A stretch of 64,000 bases of DNA from Pasteurella sp049670895 (GCF_049670895.1 NZ_CP187170.1), one strand, 5' to 3'. Shown: positions 7,328 through 14,210, counted from the stretch's first letter. Numbers and translations: made by a program. Notes: generated by a model not told the origin, from the sequence alone.

Positions 7328-7476
7328 CCCCCCGCTAGCGCTCGTCTCTGACGAGTGCTTCAATCAAATCACACGCCAGTTAACACAAACAAGATATCAA
7401 TTGCCCACATCATATCCACGATACAAAAACGGTCAATTTCTCAAAGCAAAACTTTTTCAAAATTGACCGCACTTTT
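7328..7476 (-). repeat. Repeat A, copy 5
   Basis: Full-length, with intact uptake core. The hairpin has CTC instead of TTT/AAA in its loop region. It leads directly into the tRNase toxin tail, whose open frame starts at its TAG. Confidence 0.9.
7409..7436 (-). promoter_or_regulatory. Predicted sigma70 promoter inside repeat A (copy 5 as the type example)
   Basis: On the minus strand TTGACC (7436-7431), 16 bases, TATGAT (7414-7409). Each hexamer matches consensus in five of six positions. It points into the tRNase toxin/immunity cassette, with the first toxin ATG about 100 bases downstream. The same arrangement is intact in copies 1, 2, 4, 9, 10 and 11, changed in 3 and 8, and destroyed in 6 and 7. 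Activity is inferred from sequence only. Confidence 0.55.
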
Positions 7477-7506
7477 GCCGATACCCCTCAATAAGTCAGA
7501 AAACAG

Positions 7507-7893
7507 CTATTCCCGCTTTGGTGACCAAGGCTTGGCATCGGGTTTGCTGTGCTTTTTACGCCATTCCACACAAAGCGGTTTATCCCATTCCAATTCATTT
7601 TCGCAGTAAGGTCCTTCTTCTAAATACCAGCCTTTTCGCTCTAAACAAAGGTTGACTTCTGGATAATTGGACTCCCCCACAAAAGGATCCATCCCACAAG
7701 CTCGCATTTCTTTACCACGATGAACCACCCATTGATAAAATCGCTCTTCTTCGGGGTATTTCTTCAAATGAGGATAATCTGGTGCCCGCCATTTAAAATA
7801 GCGGGCTGGGGGTTGGAATCCCTTACCAAAAGAACAGCCTAGTAATAATATACTGGTTATACATAACAAACTGATTATGCTGTATTTTTTCAT
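7507..7893 (-). CDS. Lipoprotein, candidate immunity protein of the hydrolase-like toxin
   Basis: 128 residues. The N-terminus is a lipoprotein signal (MKKYSIISLLCITSILLLGC, lipobox LLGC with Cys20). The mature part is Trp/Tyr/Pro-rich with four further cysteines (MRACGMDPF, NLCLERKGWY, GPYCENELEW, KPLCVEWRKK) that could pair in the periplasm. It is nearly identical from residue ~26 on to the protein at 13830-14210, which sits behind a toxin tail with a hydrolase-like motif. A 19-codon relic of the same toxin's C-terminus lies just upstream (7903-7962). A periplasmic lipoprotein inhibitor is known for membrane-attacking phospholipase effectors; the analogy here is inference. Confidence 0.68.
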   Translation of the reverse strand: MKKYSIISLLCITSILLLGCSFGKGFQPPARYFKWRAPDYPHLKKYPEEERFYQWVVHRGKEMRACGMDPFVGESNYPEVNLCLERKGWYLEEGPYCENELEWDKPLCVEWRKKHSKPDAKPWSPKRE

Positions 7894-7902
7894 ATATCCT
7901 CC

Positions 7903-7962
7903 TTATGGTTTACTCACATCTTGATTTAATTCAAAAATTGCCTTTTCTGGTTGAATAATGCA
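7903..7962 (-). pseudogene. C-terminal stub of the hydrolase-like toxin
   Basis: The frame CIIQPEKAIFELNQDVSKP-stop aligns with the tail IMQPETTIFELNNETQRR of the toxin at 14200-14733. Everything upstream is replaced by a partial repeat A. It ties the lipoprotein at 7507-7893 to that toxin family. Confidence 0.7.
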
Positions 7963-7982
7963 TTTATGTTTGTGCTGATTTT

Positions 7983-8038
7983 ATACAAAAAACGGTCAAT
8001 TCCTCAAAGCAAAACGTTTTTGAAATTGACCGCACTTT
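7983..8038 (-). repeat. Repeat A, copy 6 (only the uptake-sequence half)
   Basis: 56 bases with the uptake core and TTGACC, but no -10 element and no hairpin. The missing part was lost at the junction to the toxin stub. Confidence 0.85.
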
Positions 8039-8058
8039 ATTTTAAGGCTGTTTGATAT

Positions 8059-8139
8059 TTATGCTTCAGCAAAACTTAACGCTTTTGATAACCCCGAACA
8101 GGTGCTTGGCGACAAAAGACAAGCCACAATCACGGTCAT
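8059..8139 (-). pseudogene. Deletion scar: EndoU start fused to the tail of an immunity gene
   Basis: 26 codons starting MTVIV, as in the EndoU gene at 687-1037, then passing into DNA that matches the last ~80 bases of the immunity gene at 300-683 (ending KALSFAEA). The EndoU body and most of the immunity gene are gone. Almost the same scar occurs at 12294-12374. Confidence 0.65.
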
Positions 8140-8549
8140 AAATACGCCTCCTTGGTGTCAATAATTTCTTGGTAATGAGGGTCGATTATGGGTTTATGTA
8201 TAAATACTTTCCATCGTTTCAAAATATAAATTAACTCTTTTCTATCAATAATCTCAAATTCTGATTCCTCAGGATCATAATCTTCGGGCTCATCTCCTTT
8301 TCCATAAAGATAAAAGCCAATTCTAACTTTATCACCTTCAATAAATGCATCAATTCCATCAAAACCAACAAATTCATTTTCTATCGATAGATTAACTATA
8401 TCATCATAAATACCTTTTTCTTCGAATTCATTTTTTCCAAATAGCCTAATATAAGTTGCTACATAAGAACCAATAGGATAGTTTGAACAGCTATCGCAAA
8501 TAGGTATTAACCGATTAAAAGAATTAATATATTCAAAAGATAATATCAT
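8136..8549 (-). CDS. Immunity protein candidate, EndoU-associated family (divergent)
   Basis: 137 residues (MILSFEYINSFNRLIPICDS..., ending HYQEIIDTKEAYL). The last dozen residues match those of the proteins at 1034-1459 and 12371-12814, while the N-terminal two thirds have diverged strongly; an acidic GDEPEDYDPEESEFE stretch holds the same place as in the relatives. No EndoU piece remains upstream: its nearest upstream neighbour is a broken Imm42-like gene. The sharply conserved 3' end with a variable body suggests recombination within the gene family. Confidence 0.65.
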   Translation of the reverse strand: MILSFEYINSFNRLIPICDSCSNYPIGSYVATYIRLFGKNEFEEKGIYDDIVNLSIENEFVGFDGIDAFIEGDKVRIGFYLYGKGDEPEDYDPEESEFEIIDRKELIYILKRWKVFIHKPIIDPHYQEIIDTKEAYL

Positions 8550-8616
8550 AAGTATATCCTTATTATTTTATTCTAAGATTGGATGAGCACTGGTTATCTC
8601 ACCTAAAAATAAATTG

Positions 8617-9119
8617 TTATATATCAGGAATAGAAGCGATTAACTTATGAATATAACCTATATCTAATTCAATTTTGGATACAGCACCCTGAAAATAAAA
8701 CACTAAAATATCTTTCTCTTTCCCTCTAAAAAAGAAAAGCTCAAAACCGGTATCAGTAATTTCAGGTAGGACTATTTCAATCCCTACTTTCTTTGGATAG
8801 ATTTGTGTGATCTCCTCTAATGAGATCTTTTTTCTGGTTCATCATAATAATAACCAATACGTGAAATAACTGCTTCTCTAAAAAGATATTCTGCACTATG
8901 CTCTTCACAATTTCTCATATCATACGTATTAATATCTTCATCCAAAAAGCTCTTTAACCAATTAATAATCATATTTAATGTCCAGTTTATTTCTTTTCCT
9001 GGGTAAAAATAACCATCAATAATCAAATTAAATGCACCATAAACCCATTTCTCATCTGGCACTGAAATCATTTTATCAATATGAATTTGCAAAGGTTGAT
9101 TATAATCACCATAAATCAT
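8617..9119 (-). pseudogene. Imm42-like immunity gene broken by a frameshift in an A6 tract
   Basis: The first 100 codons (MIYGDYNQPLQIHIDKMISV...) end at a TAG at 8817. The adjacent frame continues the protein sensibly (KISLEEITQIYPKKVGIEIV ... HKLIASIPDI) to a TAA at 8619-8617. One extra A in the run of six A's near 8830 would restore a 167-residue protein. The start (MI.GD...), the W..GAFN.II.G..YPG block and the length recall immunity family 42. It lies directly downstream of a second broken member of the same family. Confidence 0.6.
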
Positions 9120-9202
9120 TATTTACTTTCCTTATGCTGTCGATTTAAAGATTTAATTCAGAATTAAATTCTTCTAACTCTATGTATCATAGAGGATATC
9201 TA

Positions 9203-9665
9203 TCACCGAGGAATAAATTTACCCCCTATACTTTCAAACCGATGAATAATATCTAATATTTCCCCCTTATTATATTGAATAAGTTCAACCCCCTTTGTCA
9301 AATAAGGCAATGAAGTCATTTTTATTATTAAAAAAGAAAATAATATTCACACCTAAATCATCCATCTCACTACTCTCCAAATTAATTATTAATTTAGAAG
9401 AAATAAAATAGTTATATAGTTCTGAATTTAATAATTCAGAATTTATTTTATCAAAAAATTTATCTGGTAGTGCCTTCATTTCTTTCTGAAAGCCAGAAAT
9501 GAGAAAAGAGACATTTGTTCTCAGCTCTGTCTCACGAAGAACATTAGGATATTTTTTTCCATGTATATAAATTTCAAAGATACCATTAATCCAAAATGTA
9601 GAGTTATTCCACGCATCCACAACGTCACATCTAATCGCAAAAGAATAAGGATCACCTATTAACAT
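9203..9665 (-). pseudogene. Imm42-like immunity gene broken by a frameshift in a G5 tract
   Basis: The first 126 codons (MLIGDPYSFAIRCDVVDAWN..., with INGIFEIYIHGKKYP) end at a TGA at 9285. The neighbouring frame carries on (GVELIQYNKGEILDIIHRFE...GGKFIPR) to a TGA at 9205-9203. Removing one G from GGGGG near 9290 gives a continuous 153-residue protein. The opening MLIGDPYSFAI is typical of Imm42. No toxin remnant is visible between it and the next gene upstream. Confidence 0.6.
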
Positions 9666-9708
9666 ATTATTTCCTTAATTGTTTTTTATATCATTAGGAA
9701 TCTTATTT

Positions 9709-10074
9709 TCATTTAATCTCTCTATTATTTAGAACTAAATTCAGATCATAAAGAAAGTCTTCTTTTTCTTCTTCCCCCAAATTTTTTAATAAGTGATTTA
9801 AATCATGTTCTGACAATATTTTCTGTATTTTATCTAGCAAAGAAATATGAACATCTTTAAATCTTCCTGCATTGCAAATAATCTCAACAGTAAAAAGCAT
9901 TAATTTTTCAATTGTAGAATCATAAGCGTTTTCCCAGTCGTAATTTGCACCAGACCATTCAAGACTTGGCTCAATTTCTCTATGGACTTCACCATGATAG
10001 AATTTTCTTTTACACCAGTCATAACCACTTTCTAAATAATAAGCTTTAATATTTTTATATGCTTCCCTATCCAT
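9709..10074 (-). CDS. Orphan immunity-like protein, family not recognised
   Basis: 121 residues, charged and probably soluble (MDREAYKNIKAYYLESGYDW...), with a helical C-terminal half rich in Leu, Glu and Lys. It follows, after 1 base, an 18-codon toxin stub that abuts the degenerate repeat A7. That is the whole basis for calling it an immunity protein. The two Imm42-like genes follow downstream. Confidence 0.6.
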   Translation of the reverse strand: MDREAYKNIKAYYLESGYDWCKRKFYHGEVHREIEPSLEWSGANYDWENAYDSTIEKLMLFTVEIICNAGRFKDVHISLLDKIQKILSEHDLNHLLKNLGEEEKEDFLYDLNLVLNNREIK

Positions 10075-10075
10075 A

Positions 10076-10132
10076 TTACTCTCCTCTTTCAGTAAAAATA
10101 GTTACATTTCCTTTTGCCAAAGGATTATCCCC
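10076..10132 (-). pseudogene. C-terminal stub of an unknown toxin
   Basis: The frame GDNPLAKGNVTIFTERGE ends at TAA (10078-10076), one base before the ATG of the next gene. It begins at repeat A7. Its glycine and threonine content suggests a folded domain end; the family is unknown. Confidence 0.5.
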
Positions 10133-10325
10133 ACCGCTAACACTCCTCTTTGACGAGTGCTTTAATCAAACCGTATTTTTATGGACATCGACACAATATT
10201 ATTACTTGATCATCAAGCTCTTTTATAGTACACCAAAATTTAGACTCAATTGCCTACATCGTTCCCATGATACAAAAAAGTCAATTTCTCAAAGCAAAAT
10301 ATTTTTGAAATTGACTGCACTTTTA
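10131..10325 (-). repeat. Repeat A, copy 7 (degenerate, enlarged)
   Basis: Recognisable ends (CACCGCTAACACTC...GACGAGTGC and the AAAATTGAC-like end), but the middle is 195 bases long and strongly diverged. The uptake core is mutated (TGACTGCACTT), the -10 hexamer is lost and the -35 is TTGACT. It is the oldest-looking copy. Confidence 0.75.
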
Positions 10326-10385
10326 AAGCTAACATCAAATACTCTAGTAAGCCGAACTATAAAGGAACATTTATATCACTTTATC

Positions 10386-10739
10386 CTAATTATTATCTTT
10401 AATAGAAATATTTTCCAAATTCAATAGTACTCTTATATCCTCATTCAAATAAATAAAATAATTACCCAAACTCTGTAAAACAATTGCCATTTTGATCAAA
10501 TCAGAATCTAAATTTAATAATTTACCTTCATTAAGGTTTGACTTTGCTCTTTTCAACAATATTTCTAGTTCATTTAAATCTAGAAAAAACTGACTATCAG
10601 TACCATTTTCTAAATAATCCATTCCGAATAACAAAAAGCCATCCAGATCTTTCATTCTATTTAACTTATCTTTAGACAATCCCTCATTCTTTGCTCTTTC
10701 TATTATTAATTTAATTATGTCATTAAAATAAAATTTCAT
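10386..10739 (-). CDS. Orphan immunity-like protein, family not recognised
   Basis: 117 residues from the ATG at 10739 (MKFYFNDIIKLIIERAKNEG...); an upstream in-frame start at 10823 would run through repeat B and is rejected because GAGG stands 7 bases before 10739. It is acidic and leucine-rich, probably helical and soluble. A truncated duplicate is at 1751-1939. Both copies are preceded by repeat B, and neither has an identifiable toxin tail. Its role as an immunity protein is inferred from being part of the array. Confidence 0.6.
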   Translation of the reverse strand: MKFYFNDIIKLIIERAKNEGLSKDKLNRMKDLDGFLLFGMDYLENGTDSQFFLDLNELEILLKRAKSNLNEGKLLNLDSDLIKMAIVLQSLGNYFIYLNEDIRVLLNLENISIKDNN

Positions 10740-10744
10740 ATTTA

Positions 10745-10785
10745 CCTCAAGCTGGCACTCGTGCGGACACGAGCGCCATCTCAGG
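10745..10785 (-). repeat. Repeat B, copy 2
   Basis: Hairpin TGGCGCTCGTGTC/GCACGAGTGCCA directly ahead of the ribosome binding site of the immunity-like gene at 10386-10739. Upstream of it is a 20-base leftover of the uptake end of repeat A (TTTTTGAAATTGACCGCAC). Confidence 0.8.
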
Positions 10786-10838
10786 TTTTTGAAATTGACC
10801 GCACTTTTGCCGATACCCCTCAATAAGTCAGAAAACAG

Positions 10839-10914
10839 CTATTCCCGCTTTGGTGACCAAGGTTTAGCATCGGGTTTGCTGTGTTTTTTCCGCCATTCTA
10901 CACAAAGTGGTTTA
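10839..10914 (-). pseudogene. C-terminal fragment of the cassette lipoprotein
   Basis: 25 codons, KPLCVEWRKKHSKPDAKPW and then SPKRE-stop, identical to the end of the lipoproteins at 7507-7893 and 13830-14210, and followed by the same downstream bases. It is cut exactly at repeat A8. Confidence 0.85.
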
Positions 10915-10915
10915 T

Positions 10916-11068
10916 CCCCCGCTAGCGCTCGTCTTTGACGAGTGCTTCAATCAAACCATACGCCATGAATACAAACAGTATATCAATTGCTCACATCATA
11001 TCCATGATACAAATACAAAAACGGTCAATTTCTCAAAGCAAAACTTTTTCAAAATTGACCGCACTTTT
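10916..11068 (-). repeat. Repeat A, copy 8 (promoter spacing altered)
   Basis: Full-length, but with a 6-base duplication (ATACAA) between the promoter hexamers, making the spacer 22 bases, so the promoter should be inactive. Uptake core and hairpin are intact. Confidence 0.88.
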
Positions 11069-11110
11069 TATTCAAATACCTATATGCTTTAAGAAAAATT
11101 CATATATCCT

Positions 11111-11683
11111 CTAAGCATATTCTTCTAATTTCGCAATAAAATCGGCACAATTCGGATCATTGCCTTTAAAATCTTTAATGGCATCCAACAATTCCATATT
11201 TCCATCAAAATAATGGACATTACCACCTTTTTCTAACATCAACGCTAATAAATCCAGTCTATTTGGATAACGTATACACATCCTTAAAGGAATCAAATTA
11301 TCTCGATTTGGAATATTCGGATCCGCTCCTGCATGTAACAACGCCATTGCCGCATCAATATTTCTTGCTCGCATCGCATAATGCAATGGCGTCATGCCAT
11401 ACATATCTTGCGCGTTGATTGCTACGCCATGTTCAATATAAAACATCACCACCGGCAAGGGTGCTGGTGCATAACTATTTAAATTACACCGATGCAACCA
11501 GTTCCATTTTTCTTTCGGCGTGCTCTCCGTAATACTTAATTCACCTTTTACGAAAAATGTTTCTCGTAACAAATCAAGATCCCCTTCTGAATTTGCTGCC
11601 ACGACTCTTAATTCGGGGTCTTTATCATATAATTCTTGATAGCGTTCTAATGTTTGTTGAAGCTCTGCGTTCTTGTCTCTCAT
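11111..11683 (-). CDS. Ankyrin-repeat immunity protein of the GH-E toxin cassette
   Basis: 190 residues. Ankyrin-type repeats are visible at about residues 80-165 (NAQDMYGMTPLHYAMRARN, then ALLHAGADPNIPNRDNLIPL). The N-terminal ~70 residues are helical and charged. It starts 1 base behind the stop of the GH-E toxin tail. Ankyrin-type immunity proteins are known partners of GH-E and related polymorphic nucleases. There is no signal peptide, so it should act in the cytoplasm. Confidence 0.75.
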   Translation of the reverse strand: MRDKNAELQQTLERYQELYDKDPELRVVAANSEGDLDLLRETFFVKGELSITESTPKEKWNWLHRCNLNSYAPAPLPVVMFYIEHGVAINAQDMYGMTPLHYAMRARNIDAAMALLHAGADPNIPNRDNLIPLRMCIRYPNRLDLLALMLEKGGNVHYFDGNMELLDAIKDFKGNDPNCADFIAKLEEYA

Positions 11684-11684
11684 C

Positions 11685-12158
11685 TTACTCTCCTGTTCGT
11701 TGGAATTTTTTCATATCATCTAATATTTCTCTAATATTATTTTTCCCTGGCATTCCATTTTTATGACTGCGGTTCTCCGACATATTTTCCAATTTGAATT
11801 TTTCTGGTCTTGCATTAACATAGTCATTCAATTGTTTTTGGCTCCAATTGAGCTCTTTCGCTGCCAATGACAAACGACGATGTTCCCAACCATAGGCATG
11901 CCCAATATCAATTGGTCCCTTTATAATATTACCATCTATATCTCGATAATTCCCATTATCTAACCTCTCATAATTAGCATAAATCTTTTGTAACGTTTCT
12001 GAACGAAGATAAGAACGATTATAAAGTCCATCTACAGGATTATCCGTTGATAAATATCGACCTGTTTCCGCGTCAATTAGTTGTGATAAACGATTAAAAT
12101 GTGGGTCAACGCCTTTTTTATGATTCCCACAGCTAGCACTCGTCTCTGACGAGTGCAT
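11685..12158 (-). CDS. GH-E family nuclease toxin tail (orphan CdiA-CT)
   Basis: 157 residues. The motif GPIDIGHAYGWEHRRL carries the Gly-His...Glu signature of the GH-E branch of HNH/EndoVII-type toxins; the C-terminal NMSENRSHKNGMPGKNN region may help bind metal or substrate. Upstream, FNRLSQLIDAETGRYLS is typical of the region preceding such domains. The first 11 codons come from repeat A9: one base change there turns AAG into ATG and the frame reads through the hairpin, so the tail has acquired a start codon from the repeat. The ankyrin immunity gene follows directly. Activity and expression are inferred. Confidence 0.72.
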   Translation of the reverse strand: MHSSETSASCGNHKKGVDPHFNRLSQLIDAETGRYLSTDNPVDGLYNRSYLRSETLQKIYANYERLDNGNYRDIDGNIIKGPIDIGHAYGWEHRRLSLAAKELNWSQKQLNDYVNARPEKFKLENMSENRSHKNGMPGKNNIREILDDMKKFQRTGE

Positions 12159-12272
12159 TAATCAAACCACACGCCAGTGAACACAAACAGAATATCAATT
12201 GCTCACATCATATTCATGATACAAAAACGGTCAATTCCTCAAAGCAAAACTTTTTTGAAATTGACCGCACTT
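12127..12272 (-). repeat. Repeat A, copy 9 (contains a start codon)
   Basis: Full-length with intact promoter hexamers. GATTAAAGC of the other copies is GATTAATGC here, creating the ATG of the GH-E toxin frame; the hairpin is GCACTCGTC/GACGAGTGC. Confidence 0.9.
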
Positions 12273-12293
12273 TATTTTTACGCTGTGTGATAT

Positions 12294-12374
12294 TTATGCT
12301 TCACCAAAACTTAACGCTTTTGATAACCCCTAACAGGTGCTTGGCGACAAAAGACAAGCCACAATCACGGTCAT
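12294..12374 (-). pseudogene. Deletion scar: EndoU start fused to the tail of an immunity gene
   Basis: Second copy of the scar at 8059-8139, beginning MTVIVACLLSPSTC, then a TAG inside the segment derived from the 3' end of the 300-683 immunity gene. The breakpoint is the same base as in the other copy. Confidence 0.6.
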
Positions 12375-12814
12375 AAATACTCCTCCTTGGTGTCAATAAT
12401 TTCTTGGTAATTTATATCAGTAATAGGTCTTTGGTAAAAATCCAGCCATTTTTCCAGCAAATAGGCAAATTCTTTACGGGGGATTACATAGGCATCCGTA
12501 TCTCTCTCGTCAACATCATCAGGGATGTCCTCTTCCTCCAGACCATCTAATAGATAAAAACCCACTTTTATTTGATCATGGTCTATCAAGGCATCAAATG
12601 CCTGAGAACTAATCCAATCCCAAGTATTTGCTGGATCTTTGACTGCTGCTAAAACTTTAAACCCACGATCTGAATAAGAACCTGGAATAGTACTAAGATA
12701 ATCAGTAATCATCCCATCATTTTCCCGGTTATCACTTTCATAAACACCACAGGTTTGATAGATACCACCCTGAAATTCGTAATACGCAAAAATTACTTTC
12801 ATTTTATACCTCAT
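12371..12814 (-). CDS. Immunity protein candidate, EndoU-associated family
   Basis: 147 residues (MRYKMKVIFAYYEFQGGIYQ...; MKVIFAY at 12802 is an alternative start that aligns better with the relative at 1034-1459). The central and C-terminal parts are nearly identical to that protein (DHDQIKVGFYLLDGLEEEDI, ...INYQEIIDTKEEYL). It overlaps by 4 bases the end of an EndoU C-terminal fragment, giving the toxin-then-immunity order. No membrane segment. Confidence 0.72.
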   Translation of the reverse strand: MRYKMKVIFAYYEFQGGIYQTCGVYESDNRENDGMITDYLSTIPGSYSDRGFKVLAAVKDPANTWDWISSQAFDALIDHDQIKVGFYLLDGLEEEDIPDDVDERDTDAYVIPRKEFAYLLEKWLDFYQRPITDINYQEIIDTKEEYL

Positions 12815-13011
12815 TGCTTTCTTTTTGGATAAACTGTTGATAAATAACCGTCTTTATTAATAACCCATTCTACTTTCACCCCTGATTTTGTTGTCCCTTC
12901 CCACTTGTCCTCAGTATTTGCTACTCTAGACCTGTTCCTAAACGCATGCTCCAACTCCACTTTCAACCTATCCTCTGTCCATGTTCTTGGAAACATTGTG
13001 GATACCCTCAA
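12811..13011 (-). pseudogene. EndoU-type toxin, C-terminal fragment
   Basis: 66 codons containing MFPRTWTEDRLKVELEHAFR and WEGTTKSGVKVEW...STVYP, the second half of an EndoU domain. The GGHS region with the putative catalytic His is missing, so the piece should be inactive. It is cut at repeat B3, whose end supplies the first few codons (a TTG is the only upstream start). Confidence 0.75.
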
Positions 13012-13046
13012 GCTGGCACTCGTGTGGACACAAGCACTATCTCAGG
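13005..13046 (-). repeat. Repeat B, copy 3
   Basis: Hairpin with imperfect stem (TAGTGCTTGTGTCC / ACACGAGTGCCAGC). Unlike the other two copies it sits in front of a toxin fragment rather than an immunity gene. Confidence 0.75.
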
Positions 13047-13067
13047 GGATTATTTTTGCTTAAATTA

Positions 13068-13511
13068 TTAAATAAAAATGCTAATCTGAGATAATTTACT
13101 AGACTCATTAAATTCGAAATGAATATTTCTTCCATTATAAAAATACTTTACCCATCCACAGCCTTTAAAATCTGCCTCACCTAAAAAACTTATAATATCA
13201 TCCTTTGACAATCCGTATTTAAAATTACATATCAACTCATGAACAAAAGGGTAAGGGAAATAACCTTCAATTTCTACTAAGTAAAAGAAAACTGAATATA
13301 AAACACATTCTCCATCTATTTTTTTAAAATAAAATTCAACACCTCTATTATAAAATAAATAATAGATCTCGTATTCATCTTGATAACTTAGCTCATCCAC
13401 ATCAAAATCGGAAGAAACTATTTCTACTAACTTTAAAATATCTTTACTACCTTCTTTGGCACCTAATGCTGCTATAAAAGTGTTAATATTTCCTTCTAAA
13501 TATTTTATCAT
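13068..13511 (-). CDS. Orphan immunity-like protein, family not recognised
   Basis: 147 residues, acidic and aromatic-rich (MIKYLEGNINTFIAALGAKE..., FLGEADFKGCGWVKYFYNGR). No signal peptide or membrane segment. Its ATG overlaps the TGA of a 48-codon toxin stub, so cassette order again implies an immunity role. The pattern '...S..D...LG.AD..G..W..Y' occurs in several small immunity families, but I cannot assign one. Confidence 0.62.
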   Translation of the reverse strand: MIKYLEGNINTFIAALGAKEGSKDILKLVEIVSSDFDVDELSYQDEYEIYYLFYNRGVEFYFKKIDGECVLYSVFFYLVEIEGYFPYPFVHELICNFKYGLSKDDIISFLGEADFKGCGWVKYFYNGRNIHFEFNESSKLSQISIFI

Positions 13512-13653
13512 TCTACTATTCCTAATCTTTTATTTCTTTCTATGATTTTATTGATCACATCATTTACTATCTTTTCATCATATCCTCTATTTAAAAGGTT
13601 AGATCTCAATTTTGATAAATCACACATCTGAGCCTTACATAAATCAGAAGCAT
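13508..13653 (-). pseudogene. C-terminal stub of an unknown toxin
   Basis: 48 codons open from repeat A10 (DASDLCKAQMCDLSKLRSNL ... NKIIERNKRLGIVE), helical and basic. It ends in a TGA that overlaps the next start codon. No nuclease motif is visible. This is the longest unidentified toxin tail in the array. Confidence 0.6.
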
Positions 13654-13799
13654 CCCCGCTAGCGCTAGTCTCTGACGAGTGCTTCAATCAAATCACACGC
13701 CAGTGAACACAAGCAAGATATCAATTGCTCACATCATATCCATGATACAAAAACGGTCAATTCCTCAAAGCAAAACTTTTTAAAATTGACCGCACTTTT
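13654..13799 (-). repeat. Repeat A, copy 10
   Basis: Full-length, with intact promoter hexamers and uptake core. It leads into the stub at 13508-13653. Confidence 0.9.
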
Positions 13800-13829
13800 G
13801 CCAATATCCCTCAATAAGTCAGAAAACAG

Positions 13830-14210
13830 CTATTCCCGCTTTGGTGACCAAGGCTTGGCATCGGGTTTACTGTGTTTTTTCCGCCATTCCACACAAAGCG
13901 GTTTATCCCATTCCAATTCATTTTCACAGTAAGGCCCTTCTTCTAAATACCAGCCTTTTCGTTCTAAACAAAGGTTGACTTCTGGATAATTGGATTCCCC
14001 ATCAAAAGGATCCATCCCACAAGCCCGCATTTCTTTACCTCTATGAACAATCTTTTTATAGAACTCTGTATCGGGATCTGGATCTTTAATGTGCGGATAA
14101 TCTGGTGCCCGCCATTTAAAATAGCGGGCTGGGGGTTGAAAACTCGCAACATCAATACATTGTGTTAATGACATTGCCGCAAAAAAAATAATCCAATATT
14201 TACTTTTCAT
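13830..14210 (-). CDS. Exported (lipo)protein, candidate immunity protein of the hydrolase-like toxin
   Basis: 126 residues. Hydrophobic signal (MKSKYWIIFFAAMSLTQC) with an atypical lipobox LTQC; Gln at -1 is unusual, so lipidation is likely but not certain. From residue ~24 it is almost the same as the protein at 7507-7893, apart from a variable patch around residues 41-52 (HIKDPDPDTEFYKK against HLKKYPEEERFYQW). The start overlaps the toxin frame by 11 bases. The variable patch might set specificity. An immunity role at the periplasmic face is inferred from pairing and signal peptide. Confidence 0.68.
   Translation of the reverse strand: MKSKYWIIFFAAMSLTQCIDVASFQPPARYFKWRAPDYPHIKDPDPDTEFYKKIVHRGKEMRACGMDPFDGESNYPEVNLCLERKGWYLEEGPYCENELEWDKPLCVEWRKKHSKPDAKPWSPKRE

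Noticed and set aside
8617..9665. Phase-variable Imm42 genes as a firm claim
   Set aside because: Tracts of five and six bases are short for slipped-strand switching; decay or sequencing error is as likely, so it is reported only as an observation.
10059..10427. Plus-strand open frame across repeat A7
   Set aside because: Antisense to a toxin stub and the degenerate repeat; no ribosome binding site and no protein-like composition.
10740..10823. N-terminal extension of the immunity-like gene at 10386-10739
   Set aside because: It would translate repeat B and leftover repeat A; the GAGG before the ATG at 10739 and the truncated copy's start support the shorter form.
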